64,000 nucleotides of DNA from Salminus brasiliensis (GCF_030463535.1 NC_132896.1:20813709-20877708), one strand, 5' to 3'; numbered from the stretch's first letter, positions 1 through 19,869 are shown. The notes: generated by a model from the letters alone, not told the origin. Program-made: numbers and translations.

Positions 1-93
1 TAAACAATTACACAGTACTCTGTAGTATGTAATGCATATTATATGAATAAAAGTTACCCATTGTGTAAAATACATGCATATACTTGGATCCAG

Positions 94-527
94 GTATGAG
101 TTTGATGTCACCAAGTGCATGTTCTCCTTTGGAAACATCACAGAGAAACTTAGGATAGCCTCCTTCAACTGCACTGGTGAAACAGTGGTTGACCTGTATG
201 CAGGTATGTACTAAGCTTTTGTTTGGCCTTGAGCATTGTACTCAAATTGTCAGCTAAAATCCAGACTTTGTTCCCATGTCAGGGATTGGGTACTTCACTC
301 TGCCGTACCTGGTACATGCGGGTGCCGCCCATGTCCATGCTTGTGAATGGAACCCAGATGCAGTAGCAGCTCTGCAGAGAAACCTGCAGATTAATAAAGT
401 AGTGGACCGCTGCACGGTGCATCAGGGAGACAACAAACAAGTGAGGGCTCATATTAGTACATTGTTTTTTTTTGTTTTTTTATGTATTTTGCAAATGGAC
501 CTGTTTACTTCATTGCAAGTATGAAGT

Positions 528-558
<31 letters not shown>

Positions 559-1658
559 ATGTTACAAAGTGAATAGCATATCAGATACTGCCTTCATCCT
601 TCATATCACTGGGCAATATAGTTTAAATATTATCTCACTATTTTTAACTAACACAATATTTATCGAGATACACGTAGACAAAATGCATCGGTAGCAACAG
701 ATTCCTAGTATTCCCAGAACTACTACTCAAATACTTAAAACGCAAATACAGTAATTTTCTTATGTCACAAATGTCATGTTAAGTGGGTTGAGGAGTGAGG
801 AAGTTTAGGTAATAACCTAACCTAAACATTTACTAAATAGCATTGTCGGACTGTGTTGTGAAAAGTGGAGAAGTGCAAAATCCAAACATAGAAGGTATGT
901 GGACAGCTGTAAAGAATGTGTGGGAACCAGTTTTTGTTTTTTTTTTACTTTAGAAAATGTAATGAAAATACAAATGTATTGTTCTTTTTATTTGTTTGTT
1001 TGTGTGTGTATTTATGTGTGTGTGTGTGTGTGTGTAAAATTAAAATTAGTAATCATTACACAAAAAAATACAGTTATTTTTGACTGCCAGTGTACCAAGC
1101 AGCTTCCAACACAATGCAGACTAAATTTCGATATGAGGAAATGCAGTATCTCTGTTCTGTCTATCTATAACTTTACTATATGAATGCTTATACATAGACA
1201 ATTACTCTAAAATAAATGTCCACTTTACATATTCTGTCTAGCTCTCCCTGAGTGACCTAGCTGACAGAGTAAACTTAGGCCTGATCCCCAGCGCTGAGGA
1301 GGGCTGGCCTGTGGCATGCCGCCTCCTGAGGAGGGACGTCGGCGGGATGCTGCACATTCACCACAATGTCACCACGCCAGTCCACCATCCGAAGCCTGGA
1401 CAGTTTTTTGACTCACAGAGGACAACTGTCTTTGAAGAAGAGGAAGAGGGAATGATGAATGCATGTCTAATGAGCACGAGTGACAGAGAAATGTGGGACG
1501 CCTGGGCCAGAGACACGGCCAGCCGCATAGGCGCACTTCTGAGAGACATCACTTTGGCCAACTGGATGACCAGCATTAAGCATATAGAGCACGTCAAGTC
1601 CTATGCACCACACATCAACCACATAGTGTTAGATTTGGAGTGTAAACCAATTAAATAA
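94..1658 (+). CDS. tyw2 (trmt12): tRNA wybutosine-synthesizing protein 2 homologue, 3' part
   Basis: The 3' end of a TYW2/TRMT12 gene. The enzyme transfers the 3-amino-3-carboxypropyl group of S-adenosylmethionine to the tricyclic base at position 37 of tRNA-Phe during wybutosine synthesis. Coding exons seen are 94-203, 283-440 and 1242-1658; the first base belongs to a codon begun upstream, then 227 codons and a TAA stop at 1656-1658. The Rossmann motif DLYAGIGYFTLP spans the 203/283 junction and is followed by CEWNP, the acidic-x-Asn-Pro position of this family. Later blocks LADRVNLGLIPS and GGMLHIHHNV, and the C-terminal SYAPHINHIVLDLECKP, match TYW2. The N-terminal half lies left of the window. 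As I recall, human TRMT12 is intronless, so the introns here are notable. The alternative, the related methyltransferase TRMT5, fits less well. Confidence 0.9.
529..559 (+). repeat. Homopolymer C20-A11 junction
   Basis: A pure run of about 20 cytosines runs directly into about 11 adenines inside a tyw2 intron. Length is likely to vary between individuals and sequencing runs. Confidence 0.9.
1014..1035 (+). repeat. (GT)n microsatellite
   Basis: Short GT dinucleotide tract in the tyw2 intron, preceded by imperfect TTTG/TGTG units. Confidence 0.8.
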
Positions 1659-1690
1659 GTTGACAGAGAAAGGGTCTGTATCTGTGTGTC

Positions 1691-1696
1691 AATAAA
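1691..1696 (+). terminator. tyw2 poly(A) signal
   Basis: AATAAA lies 33 bases after the tyw2 stop codon, giving a very short 3' UTR. Confidence 0.65.
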
Positions 1697-2039
1697 TGGG
1701 CTTACTGTTGTTATCCTTGCTTGGTGTCTTGAAGGATTTGCTGGTCACAAATTACAGTAAAAAAATTCTGCAGTGGCTGAACGCCCCACGGTGCTCATTT
1801 GAATTTTCCAGAGAGCAGGAGTTACAAGCTGTCGGTGGTGTGTGTTTGTGTTTATGTTGCAAAGTAAATCCAGCTCATTTACATAGTCTAGCTTTTCCGC
1901 TGAGATGTCAATACGAGAAGTAAAGAGCTGCCTGTAACTGAATAGATTCTCGTCAATCTCGTTCTAATCTCGAATGAAAAACCAGACCGCGGTTAATCGG
2001 GCTGCCTGATGTGTTGAGGTGGGAGTTGCCTTGAAGAGG
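1697..2039 (+). other. tyw2-sytl4 intergenic gap and presumed sytl4 promoter
   Basis: About 340 bases separate the tyw2 poly(A) signal from the presumed first exon of sytl4. I see no TATA box or other definite element. The promoter probably lies here by position only. Confidence 0.35.
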
Positions 2040-2263
2040 AAACTGACGTGTTCAGCTGTCGCAGAAAACCGAGCTGAACTACACCTGTCCGGCAGTTCTA
2101 GTTTAGGTCTAGTCTTCTCCTCTTCGGTCAAATGTAGCCTTAGACAGCTTTCATCTTCCGGGACTCTGCAGGATCTTTGCAGGATTCTGTAACACTCGTG
2201 GGTAAGGGAGGAAGAAAGAACAGGTATCTGAGGGATCCCAAAAAAAATCCCAGACCAGCCTCG
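2040..2263 (+). other. sytl4: Presumed 5' UTR exon of sytl4
   Basis: The right edge is a near-perfect donor, TCG|GTAAGTAAA, at 2263. The first possible coding exon begins about 1.84 kb downstream, as expected for a Slp gene with a non-coding first exon. The left edge is a guess; no transcript evidence is available. Confidence 0.45.
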
Positions 2264-4105
2264 GTAAGTAAATTAGTAGCAGATTACCAGACTAATGGTG
2301 ACGAGCATGTTTTGATAACGCAGCTTTGCTTTAGTTTGAACAGGTTCGTGTAAATTCTGGGTTATGAGCAGAGCTAGTGTGTGTGAACTGGGTGTGAGCT
2401 CTGTTCGTCGTGCCGTACTTCTACTGAACTTATATCCTCAACTCGACTGTCCTGCTCAACCTTCGAGCACAGTTTTAGCTACGAGTGGACAGAAAAGTGA
2501 TGCCTGATGTGCGACAGTCAGGGACTGAATTTCATCCCAAATCAGCAGTAACAAGTTATTTAATATTGAGTAAAAAAATGAATGGATATGTACTGTAGTA
2601 TTATTTAAAAAATGCTTTACATTGTTAAAATGCCTTTTTCATTCATTTTAGCATCTTTACTGTTGTTTAAGTTGATTACGTTTGATGGTGTTCTGTTGGT
2701 GGTCGCAATGGACTGCTTAGCTTTGGCTCACGCTTCTTAGCTACACCTCCCGTTCTCACATTAAGAGATTTCGCTGTTTATTTTTATTACAAGGTTCAGA
2801 AAGGGAAGAATAAAAACTTCATTTTCTCTGTAGAAACTGAAATTTTACTAAACAGTTTGCCATAATCAGTAATACCGGGATTTCTGCTCGGGCTAGCGCT
2901 CCAGTTGTTACTTTAATTGAAGTAACGTTACTTGGTTGGTTACTCGTTACTCGTCCCACCTTTACACAGTTCAAAGCAGAGCACATTCTTTTGGCTTTAT
3001 CTCAGGTCACAGGGAGGCAGCATGTTGTTAGGCCTCCTTTTGTGGCGGGCTGTTTACCTCTCAGTTCTTTTCCGAGCTTACATCGAGTGCTCAAACAATG
3101 AGGGGGGAAAAAGCCTACCACTCAAGGCTAATATTTGTGTTATAGGATATGCAGCTCCTCTAAACCAGTTTCACTGAGGGGTTGTTTAAATGCTCAGTGG
3201 CTTAAGTTCGCAGTTCTCTCACACTGCAGCTAACTTCTTTTGATTGTATGGTTCACTGAGGCCAGTGATTATTAACAGCCCTGAGCAGCATCATTAAATA
3301 AATGTTAACCAAGGAACCCCACCCATGGCTTTGTGGCCTTAGAGGGTGGGAATCTTGCGATATGCTGACTTGGATGTTGTTTTTGCATTTCCTTTTTCTG
3401 CCAGGCCCTTTTCCCGTGGCACTTGTGGCCCTCTGGTACGGGCAGCACAGATCTTGGGATGTTTGATGCTTGTCAAGTTCTGCAGAGCAACAAATCAAGG
3501 TGACTGTTCTCATGCTCCTAGTGGACCTTGTGTTGTCAGGAATGAATTATTTAGTTGTTTTTTTTTCTCCATACCATTTGTGTATGCTGGGAAACATGCA
3601 TGAAATGTAAACACCCAAATGACTTCTTGTGTTTGCCAACCAAGTTGAGCTTCACAGAAGACAAACGGCTCCCAAAAGTGGTGCCAATGCAAAAGCATGT
3701 ATGCCTGGTCTGGTCTTCTCAGTGCTTTTAGACAGTAGCCCCCTGATCTGCATGTAAACACTGAGAATTAGTGTGCTGTCCTGCCTTCTGTGAGTTACGA
3801 AGAGCTACTGCCTGGCTGGCAGAAATGGTCCTTCTGGATAGCAGCAGAAAGTTCACTCCCTCTATTTGTCACTGCAACCCTGTATCAAAGTCTCTACCCT
3901 TTCATCAAACAGCAGAGGCCTTCTACTGTTTGCACAACAAGTGTGCACATACTCACACAGCCAGCCCTCTGCAAGTGTGTGTTCAGCTCAATGTGTTTTG
4001 TCACCGCAATGTGGCGTATGTAGTTTTTGTTGACATGAGCGCTATTTTGTTGACATTAGGCGTCGATCCAACTCTCTCAGCTCATAGCTGTCACTTTTTC
4101 CTGAA
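2264..4105 (+). other. sytl4 intron 1
   Basis: Runs from the GTAAGT donor at 2264 to the acceptor near 4107. The open frames within it are short, lack family resemblance and look random. No repeat family was recognised. Confidence 0.5.
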
Positions 4106-4127
4106 AGCAAAGGTTTGACGGGCTGAG

Positions 4128-10921
<6,794 letters not shown>

Positions 10922-11423
10922 GGACACACTCCAAATTCTGAAGTCAACCACACAACATGGGGGCAGGGAACATTCAATACTAAAGAACAGAAATATAAAG
11001 AGTGACCAAGAGTTTCAAAAGGAAACCACTGATTTTACATGTCTTTGGTGTATATTCACTAAAATTTGTATGGATGATCTCACAAGCTATTTTAACCAGA
11101 GAAATAGATTGGACTTTTACACTATGGCTGCAGTTGAATGTATTTATTTTTTTAGGTTACAAAAGTACCCTTTTTTGGTGAATACTTTACTTTCAGATTC
11201 TGTTTGCAAATGTTTTCTTTAAAACAGTGGAGCAAAATTACTGTTTAATTCCAGACAATTTCATTTTAAAAATATTTTATTAATGCTTTACTGACATTCT
11301 TCCCATTGACTGCTCTACAGTAGCATAACATCCAAATCTGTATGAGATAATTATTTACTGTGTAATGGCACAGCCCAAGTGACCACTTGAGGCACCTTTT
11401 TAACAGCTATATACAAAGCACTT

Positions 11424-11429
11424 AATAAA
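11424..11429 (+). terminator. sytl4 poly(A) signal
   Basis: AATAAA about 500 bases after the sytl4 stop. A second AATAAA follows near 11513. Both lie in the gap before the convergent srpx2 stop codon. Confidence 0.5.
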
Positions 11430-11690
11430 TATTAAATTACATTTACCACTGTCCCTGTTGTCTGTAGTGTGTACAAAAATACTGGAGATTAAGAAATACA
11501 GTTTGTGTAAAAATAAAAAAGTAACATATGAAAGACCATACAGAATGGCCTGATACCCCAAACAAGAAAAAAAGTATTTTAATACATATTAAAAGAATGA
11601 TAACTACTTTAGCATCTCTACAAAGCACAGCTTTGCTCTTCACAGCCTTCATCTGTGTTGGATGTTTATGTGGAGTGGATCATTCCAGAC

Positions 11691-14600
11691 TCATTCGCAG
11701 AGATCTCTGTTTAGCTCCAGCCGCTCTCGCTCCTCCTCTGAGAGCAGGTACTCTTCGATGTAAGAGTAAAGTTCATCTGAGGTGGTGGGGTTAATGAAAC
11801 GCTCCCGATCTACACCCAGTTCATCCAATAAAACCATGGTGAAGTAGGCTCGAGAGATCTGCAGAGCTTGCCTGTTATTCAGACACATGCATGCACACAC
11901 ATACAAATGCATTAGAACTTTGGTTTATCAGATAGAGGCTGTACAAAAATGTAGACAAGTTTACAATCTGTTGTTTCCCTTTTAATTACTAGATCATTCT
12001 AGGTTTATAAACTTGTCGTGTCTCTGCAGTCAGTGTTTGAAAAGCTTACCTGAGACCCTCTATGACCTCAGCATCCAAGTGTTGCTCTTTAATCCGGCCC
12101 ACTTCTCGAGGTGGACTACCTAACAACTCGATCACAGTCACATGTCGAAGATCCAGACCACATCCAGCTTTCTGAGAAGAGAAAAAAAAAAAAACAGACA
12201 ATCCAGTAAAGACAGAAACCTCTGTAATCCATTGAGGTTATAATGCAACTGAAGTTCCAATGATATATGTGACCTGTAGCATGATGTTCTGAAGCTTGTA
12301 GTATTGGTCAGATACATTTGGTGTGGACACAATTAGAAGCCTTCTCTTCTCATAGAACTGGTCGAGCAGGGCACCAGCAGACCTGATGTCAGTTTGAATC
12401 TGCATCACTAGAAAAAGTACCGTTTATAAATCTTAGCGGAACCATATAAAGAAATCTTTACCTTCTTGAGTGCTGTTTTCAGCGTACACACCTGTATATT
12501 ATTATAAAGCACGATTTGAAAAGAAAGTTAAACATAATTAGTTAAATGAAACCTCACTGTATTGGTGGGCAAACCACTGATTTCCCTTGTTGGGGCTTGT
12601 ATACTCACTGACACACTCTGGTGCTTGGTCTGACCAACTGCGGTTAAACAGGCAGACCCGGGTGGCAGTGCCTGTCCTCTCATAGCCAGCATCACAGTGG
12701 TACTCGCACACCGCACCATAATTATTCCCATCAGATGAACAAGTCAGATATCCATGCAGAGGCTCCTTCAGCTCTGGACATCTCTTTACTGAAAAGGAAT
12801 AAACGATCAATTCAGACAGTCATTCAGCAAAACACTGTAATTAGTATACTAGCCAATTTCAAGTGCTTAAGGGGGCTGTCAAATTCCTTAATCAACTTTT
12901 ACTCATATATAGGTCATGCATTATTATACCAAGAATGCTAGTAGTGAGCTTCTTGCAGTTTTCTGTTTCCTCTGTCTTTCTTTTCTTTTTTTCTTTTTTT
13001 TTATAAATATTTGTAATGGTGCAGTTGCATATCTTCATCATTAAGATATTTTCTAATATTCCACTCACAAAAAAGTACAACCCCTTTAAGTATGTTGCTA
13101 GTAGATGGAAAAATAAGCCCTGGTTCTGCTGGTGTACCTTCAACACGCACTACAAACTTGCAGGCTGCCATGTTATGGGCCTGATCGTAGACTTTGAAGC
13201 GTATCACATGTTCTCCCTCACTAAATTCTGAACCTGATTCTGGTCCATTTCGCAAAACCCTGGAAATGAATGAAACATTCTCAGTTCAAGGGCCCACAGT
13301 TTACAAACTACACACATAAATGCATAGCTTTAATATGATGATAGCAAATACAACTTGCATACCGCAGTGACCTGTCAGCAGTATCTGTGGCAACAGGGCG
13401 ATCCCAGGACACACTGACGGTAAGTTTTCCTGGTTCTGCAACTTTCACTCTGGATAAAGGACATTTCAGTTTGGGAGGATCATGATCTGAAAGTTGAAGA
13501 ATGGGGGAAAGAAACTTTTAAAAAAAAAGGAAATTGAGCTTTAATTGCAAAGTGCACAAACTTTGCAATGTACAAGTGCAAGGGATTGTAGCACAGCTGA
13601 ATGTGTTTGGCTCAGAGTTTATGGGAACATTTTGAGTGATGATCCCTTGGACACATGCCTGCTGGTCTGGAAAACCACTCATTGAGTTCAGTGTTCAACA
13701 CGGCCTGGCTGGCTGGCTGATGAATGAAATGTACAAGTTTGCTTGTATTATTAATGTATTAGTAACATGATTATCTGAATTAAACTGTCCAAATGTAGCC
13801 TGACCACTACCTGCACAGGTGGGCTCTGCTCCACTCCACGTCCCTCCCTCCTGGCACATGCGATAGCAGTCCCCTTCAATTTGGTAACCTTGAAAGCAGC
13901 TGTAGTCACACCTGGAGTCGACCACAAAGCCATTGGTACAGGTGTAAGTACCGTACTGCACTAGAGGAAGCACATGGCAGCGCACCCCTGAGACAATCAG
14001 ACAAAACAAACATGGATAAGCTTCTTTGAGAATGGCTTTACGGAAGGTGTCATTAGATGGTCCTCGTGAGTAAGCTCTGGATTAATTATTATTTTCTATA
14101 CCTTAGCTATCTTGGGTCTGGGCGGAAACTGGTATTTGTAAGACATGTTGTGTATTTTGGCCTATAGTTCACTTACTTCGGCAGTAAGCGGCTCCTGACC
14201 AACGTCGGTTGACCATGCATTGTATAGATGAGCGCCCCATCAATTTATAACCCCGATCACAAGATAGCAAGCAGCGTGTGCCCAGTGAGTTCTGATGGTT
14301 TCCACCTCGGGGGGAGGAGCATGTCAACTCTCCATTGGATAGTTTCAGTGTGTGACACCAGCGTGGATCTACCAGAAAAAGGAACTACCTATAACTGTCC
14401 AAAACAGGATAGATGCAGTCTCCTCTCATGTGTAAGACAAATGACTAGCACAGAAGTACAGTTAAGTAATAATCACAGATAAGACTTTCTTTTTGTTGTT
14501 GTTTTTTTAAACAAACTGACAACAAATGTTTCTGCTAAATATAGTAGTTGCCACCCACTAGCTAGGTCTCCACCTATGATGTGATTCTAACAAAGCAGAG

Positions 14601-17600
14601 ACTTGCCGATAACATGGTCATCACTTAGACAACTGCAGCAGTCAAAAGCCATAAATAAAAAAATGTATGTCTACTTACACTTATAGTCCAACTGTGGGGT
14701 GTTATAGGTGTCCTGCTCCTGCTCAATCTCATTGTAGCTGTTATGGTACATGGACCCTGAACCTGTCGATAAATGCTTTTATGAGAGTTCTGCAGATCGG
14801 TGAAAACGGTGATTGGAAACACATTGGAACAGTGTTTAGTGTTCATTATTTGTTGCTTGGTGATCATTGACAACAAATCAGATTTTCACTCTCAAAACAA
14901 AAGCATTTATCATCCAACTCTGTTACTGTTGAGATTTTAAAAAGAGAGAAAAGGAAAGCCAAGGCTCTCAGAAGCTGATTCTATTTCCTGCATACTCAGT
15001 AGCAGCCTATTGCACCATGGGGTAATAGTGAAGTAACCAAGTATTCACAGTAAACACTCATTTTTAATTTACTTTCCACTGGGCAGAAAGCTCCAGTTTC
15101 TGCTGTGTCGTTCGTATACTATGACTTGAAAATGGAAAAAAAGAATCCCTGTCGTTTCCACAGACCAGATTTACCACGATCATTCTTTCCTCTCACACAG
15201 AGTTGATCCTGTTTCACGTACACTATGACTCCCCCCAAAGCTCTCACAGGGCACAGCAGTATTGGCTCATTGCAGACTGTAAGACAATACAATGGACACA
15301 TTATTTGAGTGAATAGGGGAAGTACGTTTAGCCATTTAGCCATGTCATCAAAGAGGAATCTAAAAGGCTTTCAAAAGAAATAGCTTAATTTAAACTCATT
15401 GTTTGATGGAACAGGGATGTGCCAAAAGCCCTTTCTCCCGGCTCCCAGTATAAATACTTTGTCAAGAAAGTAAAAAACAAATGTGGGTAATTCTGCCAAT
15501 AACACAGACCAGATCCAAACACACAGTGATATTCTTTGGTGTAAATTCTATTTGTGCTGCAGAGTTAGTGCTTCCAACAGTGCCATTGACCTGGGCAAAC
15601 ATCCCAGAAAGATTTGTTAAGGCTTAGCAGCCTCATAAGAGAGTGAATCTGGATTTTGCATGCCTAGTCTTGAAGACAACTGAGAAGCTGTCGTCTCCAG
15701 AAGACTGAGTAACAGCCACATCCCATCTGCTAGAAATTTAAAACAGAATCTCTGATGCTTTGTGTGTTTAATAAGCAAAGAATAATGACAGTGTTCTGTC
15801 CATTAGATTTTAGGAGCAGGGTCATTAAGACATTGATTTAAAATAGAAAAGCCATCTTGTCTTACTATAGTGAGTGTACCCTTGTATTAATGGGTGAAGT
15901 GACTTCTTCTCTAATTCACCACTACAGCAATTATTTTAGCCTCCCACATACTTGTGTATTTGTTACCACAGTGAATGCTGACCAACTCACAGATTCTAGA
16001 AGGAAGAAATCCAGATCTGAAGTATTCAGACACTTCTGCATCTGTGGAACCCAAATACCAAGCACCAGTCCGCAGGCAAAACTAAAGAATTACAATGCAG
16101 TTCAGCTGTACTGCGAAAGAAAGAACTTGTCTGAACAAAGATCAAGAAAGCATCACAAGCCTAAACACCAAATAAATGGATGACTGTAGCGTCATTCAAA
16201 TGAATGCATTTATGCATGCTGTATGGCCTACCTTCTCTAAACAGCCGTGAGTAATGCAGAAAGTTAAATATCTGGCTTCTCAGCACAAAGACTCAATGCC
16301 AGTTTTCCATGTTCTCAAAATGACTGGAAACATGCTGCTGTCTGATGACTGAGAGGTTGTAAAATACCAAGACACTGACACAGCTTACATGATTAATGAG
16401 ACCACTGGCCTGGCTTAACTCTAAAACTTATTTTACAGACACCTTTTACCTGTCTGCCTAAAAAAAACACACTTTCATTCTTTTCATTCAGACATCGGTG
16501 CTTTTTGTTAGATTTTTCTATCCAGTACTGATGAGGCCAAAAAGCGGTCTTGTAGAGTGAGCTGTTTGAGGGGGTACCCACAGCATATATTAGACAGGTG
16601 GTCATTAAAGTTTGGCTTATTAGTTTATTTGCATGACCTTTATCACATTGGAAGACAGTCAAACCGGGTTCTGTCACAGCTGGTGTGTGTCCACACTCAC
16701 TAATTCAGTCAAAAAGGAGCCACAGTTAATTACAAGGGTTTGAGGTTGATGGTACACAATGGTAAAAGATAGACCTTTAAAGACACAATAATGCTGCTTA
16801 GTGGTTATATTCTGTTAGGAGACCATCAAGTAGAAACGCCATGCACATACTGTACATACTGTATACTCAGTTCCCTTTCAAAAATGCGTTTAAAATTAGA
16901 TACTGGTGCTCCTTTCCTGAATGAAACAGTCAAACACTGGAAAATCCTTTCTGCTTAGTCTGCTGCTTAGTATGAATAGCTTTTAAATCCACATTTGACA
17001 TGATGTTTCCCTTCAAGACAGTAATTTCCTGAAGCCCTCCACTAAAGCCTGCAGTCTAATTCACCTCTCTGACAGTGAGGCATTTTGTATGAGTAGGAGG
17101 AACAAAAACGGATAAAACTGAGATTAAGTGAAGAAATAATAAGGCAGTACGGCACGTTATAAAAGCTTTACTGAGAGATTTCTTAGGCACTAATATTCTG
17201 TTTCAGGAAACCTGTTCTGTGTAATGAGCCTAAACGAGCTGTAGATTGTACTTGAAACGAGTGAGCTTTTATACATTCCTTGAAAATGAACAGATAAACC
17301 CACACGCAGATGGTTTTCATATGAGGCTGGACAAAAGTATTTCTACAAGTCATGACGGAATTCACCAGGAGAGCACAGAAAAGCGAACTGAACCGAAAAT
17401 CAGCGTTAAATAAGGTTTTTCTTATATCTCGTTGTTTTTAAGATACGCTATTGAATTTAAGTCACTTTTTACAGTACGACACTTAGCTAACCATTATAGT
17501 TAACGTTGCTTCACTGCGTATCTCAGAACTGACTGTAGACTAAAATAGGTCTTACCTTCATTATTCAGTCCCAGAATGTGAGATATCGCGGAGAATTCAA

Positions 17601-17628
17601 AAAGGAGAAGGACGTGAACTTTTGTCAT
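11691..17628 (-). CDS. srpx2: Sushi repeat-containing protein, X-linked 2
   Basis: Secreted extracellular protein; in mammals a uPAR ligand linked to synapse formation and angiogenesis. Coding exons, listed 5' to 3' on the minus strand: 17628-17556, 14762-14679, 14368-14177, 13987-13811, 13486-13363, 13259-13138, 12788-12609, 12407-12274, 12171-12050, 11871-11691. They total 1389 bases, 462 codons plus stop (human 465). A short hydrophobic signal peptide is followed by [11 protein letters not shown], sushi 1 (about 55-115), sushi 2 (117-175, [15 protein letters not shown]), a HYR domain (about 176-257), sushi 3 (258-317, HGYLTC and [15 protein letters not shown]) and a C-terminal domain with [13 protein letters not shown], ending NRDLCE. 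The cysteine patterns and [12 protein letters not shown] fit SRPX2 rather than SRPX. Its neighbours sytl4 and tspan6 agree. It is transcribed towards sytl4. Confidence 0.95.
14763..17555 (-). other. srpx2 intron 1
   Basis: A 2.8 kb intron separates the signal-peptide exon from exon 2. The phase joins exactly (G plus GT makes Gly), so no coding exon need be missing. No mobile element or RNA gene was recognised; the open frames in it are short and unlike known proteins. Confidence 0.6.
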
Positions 17629-17900
17629 ATTCTCACCCAAAAGAAACAAGTCTGCCAAGAGAGAAAAAGCGCCAGAGAGTAAAAAGTGTCGGTGGGGAGT
17701 GAAGAGGAGACGCGCGAGGAGAGCTGCTGCTGGATCAGCCGTTACAGAGGAAACGCTGAGAATCGTGACGAGGGTGCAGCTCCAACAGCAAACGACTCAA
17801 ACCCAGACCCTAGTGAGGGTGAATTCATCTGATTCATCCACGGTTGTCATCCGACCAATAATATACTCGGCCAAAGAGATGTTTTATATATACTGTTTTT
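17629..17900 (-). promoter_or_regulatory. Presumed srpx2 5' UTR and promoter region
   Basis: Sequence just upstream of the srpx2 ATG contains a small CpG-bearing patch near 17700-17780. No TATA box was identified. Assigned by position only. Confidence 0.3.
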
Positions 17901-19790
17901 AAGTGGTATTAAATATAGTGATATCTGTTTTCACATCGAGAGCTTAAAGAGAATCTGACCCGTATCTGGGTCTGAGAGTTAGAGAGAGAAACTACGTACG
18001 ACTGGGGAATTAGCTATATAATTAGCTAGCTATAGCTACAATCGCAAGATGTCTTCTCTAGGTATTTCGTAGATAGCAAAGTAGTGCCGCAACAACAACA
18101 ACCACCTTTTCTATGTCTAGCTAGCTACCTATTCTCCATTTCTGAGTGTTTATACATTTTAAAATATTGGACCTTGAGCTGGCACACTTTTTAATGAGCT
18201 TTTAATTCACTTTAAAGTGAAGTTTGAAATAGGATATAAACATTGCTACATTGTTACAGCTTACTGGTTTTGAACACACCAACAGGTCAAAATATGTATA
18301 GCTGAAGCTCCCCGAAACCGAGGGTCTGTGTCGGCAGCTGTGGGAGCAGCTAAAGGCTAATGCTAGGCTGAGCAGAGAAGGGCTGACCAAGTACAATCTC
18401 TTCAGTGAGCTAACCTCCCTCCATGATGAGAGGAACCAGAGAGGACTTCAACTCTACCCGCTAAGACTTGGAGAAGTTATTTTCCCAGTGCTAGGCTAGG
18501 CTAATTTAATTTCACGTCAAAGATCAACTTAAAGTAACCTATAAATGCATTGTGGCACCTTTTACATAATCTGCAAAAACAGCCCATTTTGAATATACTG
18601 TTTCTCCGATGTCACCAGAACCAACTCATTTACATATTTACACCTATTCAGCCTTTCACAGTTTAGCCCCTCCCACTCACACTGCAGTTTCAGAGACATT
18701 TCCGCTATTTGAACGAGATCCAATAAAGGTCAGAAAAACAGAGCTTTATTTTTATCCCATATAAGTCTATATATCTGTCTGTTTGTGGTCATGTAGAACT
18801 GAATTAGGATCATTTCCACAGTAAGTGAACCTTAAGGAGATAAAAGTTGTAAAAAAAAAATCAAGGAGCCACTATAAGCTTAGGTGTTCCACTTAAAGTA
18901 ACACTATGAAGAACTGTCATTTCTTGCTTCTGGGCCCCCTTTACAGACAGGAAGTGTTATTTGTACTTTGAGCAGCACATTTTCCTGTATAGCAATCTAA
19001 AATATAGTTTTAAGTATATTTATAGGTTAGTTTTTCCAGCATGACAATGTGAAGATGTTTTGAATCTAGAAAAAGCAGACGCATTTCCAGATATTCTTTG
19101 TCAAATCCTAGCACAGGTCCACACAGATCATCAAGATATGTTTAATTTGTTGATATGAATTATGGGGGAAAGTTTTAACCCGTTACTTTCCTTACTGCCT
19201 TTGTTTTGTTTGCTTTCAAAAAAACTTTGTGACAAAAGTGTAGTTTTATCTAATCTGAAACAAAGGAATTTTTTTTTAAATAAAACAAATGTACCTTTTT
19301 TGGACTTTGCATAAAATACTAAATAATAAGTGTTAGCTACCATATAAGTGTAGTATTCAACAGAACTGCAGTGTGCATTCTGTAGACTAGGGGAGAATTA
19401 ATAAACTGCATTGCTAAACATTGCTAAAAAGTTGTTTTTATTATCATAATTATTTTCATTTTCCTTTCTTTTGCAGACAATAGTTCTCATTTTGAAATAA
19501 GATTTTGTTTCATGTTTAAAATATTAGATTTCATAAGTTTTACAAAAAAACATAAATTTGTCATTTTACATGTCATAATTAGCTATCCTATATTTATTAA
19601 TTCGCGATTTAACTACCCGTGCATTTCTCTCTGGTAAGTATAGTGCATGTGATTTTAAAGTTCAAAAGCCAGAGAAGTGCCCTTTCTCCCTTTCTTGGTA
19701 CATGATAAGATATACCGTATTCTCGCCGGAAAGTAAGTCTTGATTACCTACGACATTTCCTTTCCGCAAAACTTTTCCAGCAGGAAAAAA
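17901..19790. other. srpx2-tspan6 intergenic region
   Basis: Head-to-head gap between srpx2 (-) and tspan6 (+). No coding gene was seen. The stretch about 18540-18900 reads like a dispersed repeat, but I could not assign a family. The rest is AT-rich. Confidence 0.45.
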
Positions 19791-19869
19791 AATCCCGAAG
19801 TTTTGTCCTCCCCCTCCGAGCAGCGAAAACAGAGGCAGTCGCCAACACGACCAGATTTAAAGAACCGAA

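Larger units (their letters stand above)
442..1241 (+). other. tyw2 intron with simple repeats
   Basis: Last intron of tyw2, opened by GTGAGG at 441 and closed by TCTAG at 1241. It holds a run of about 20 C followed by 11 A (529-559) and a short GT tract. I see no other gene in it. Confidence 0.7.
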
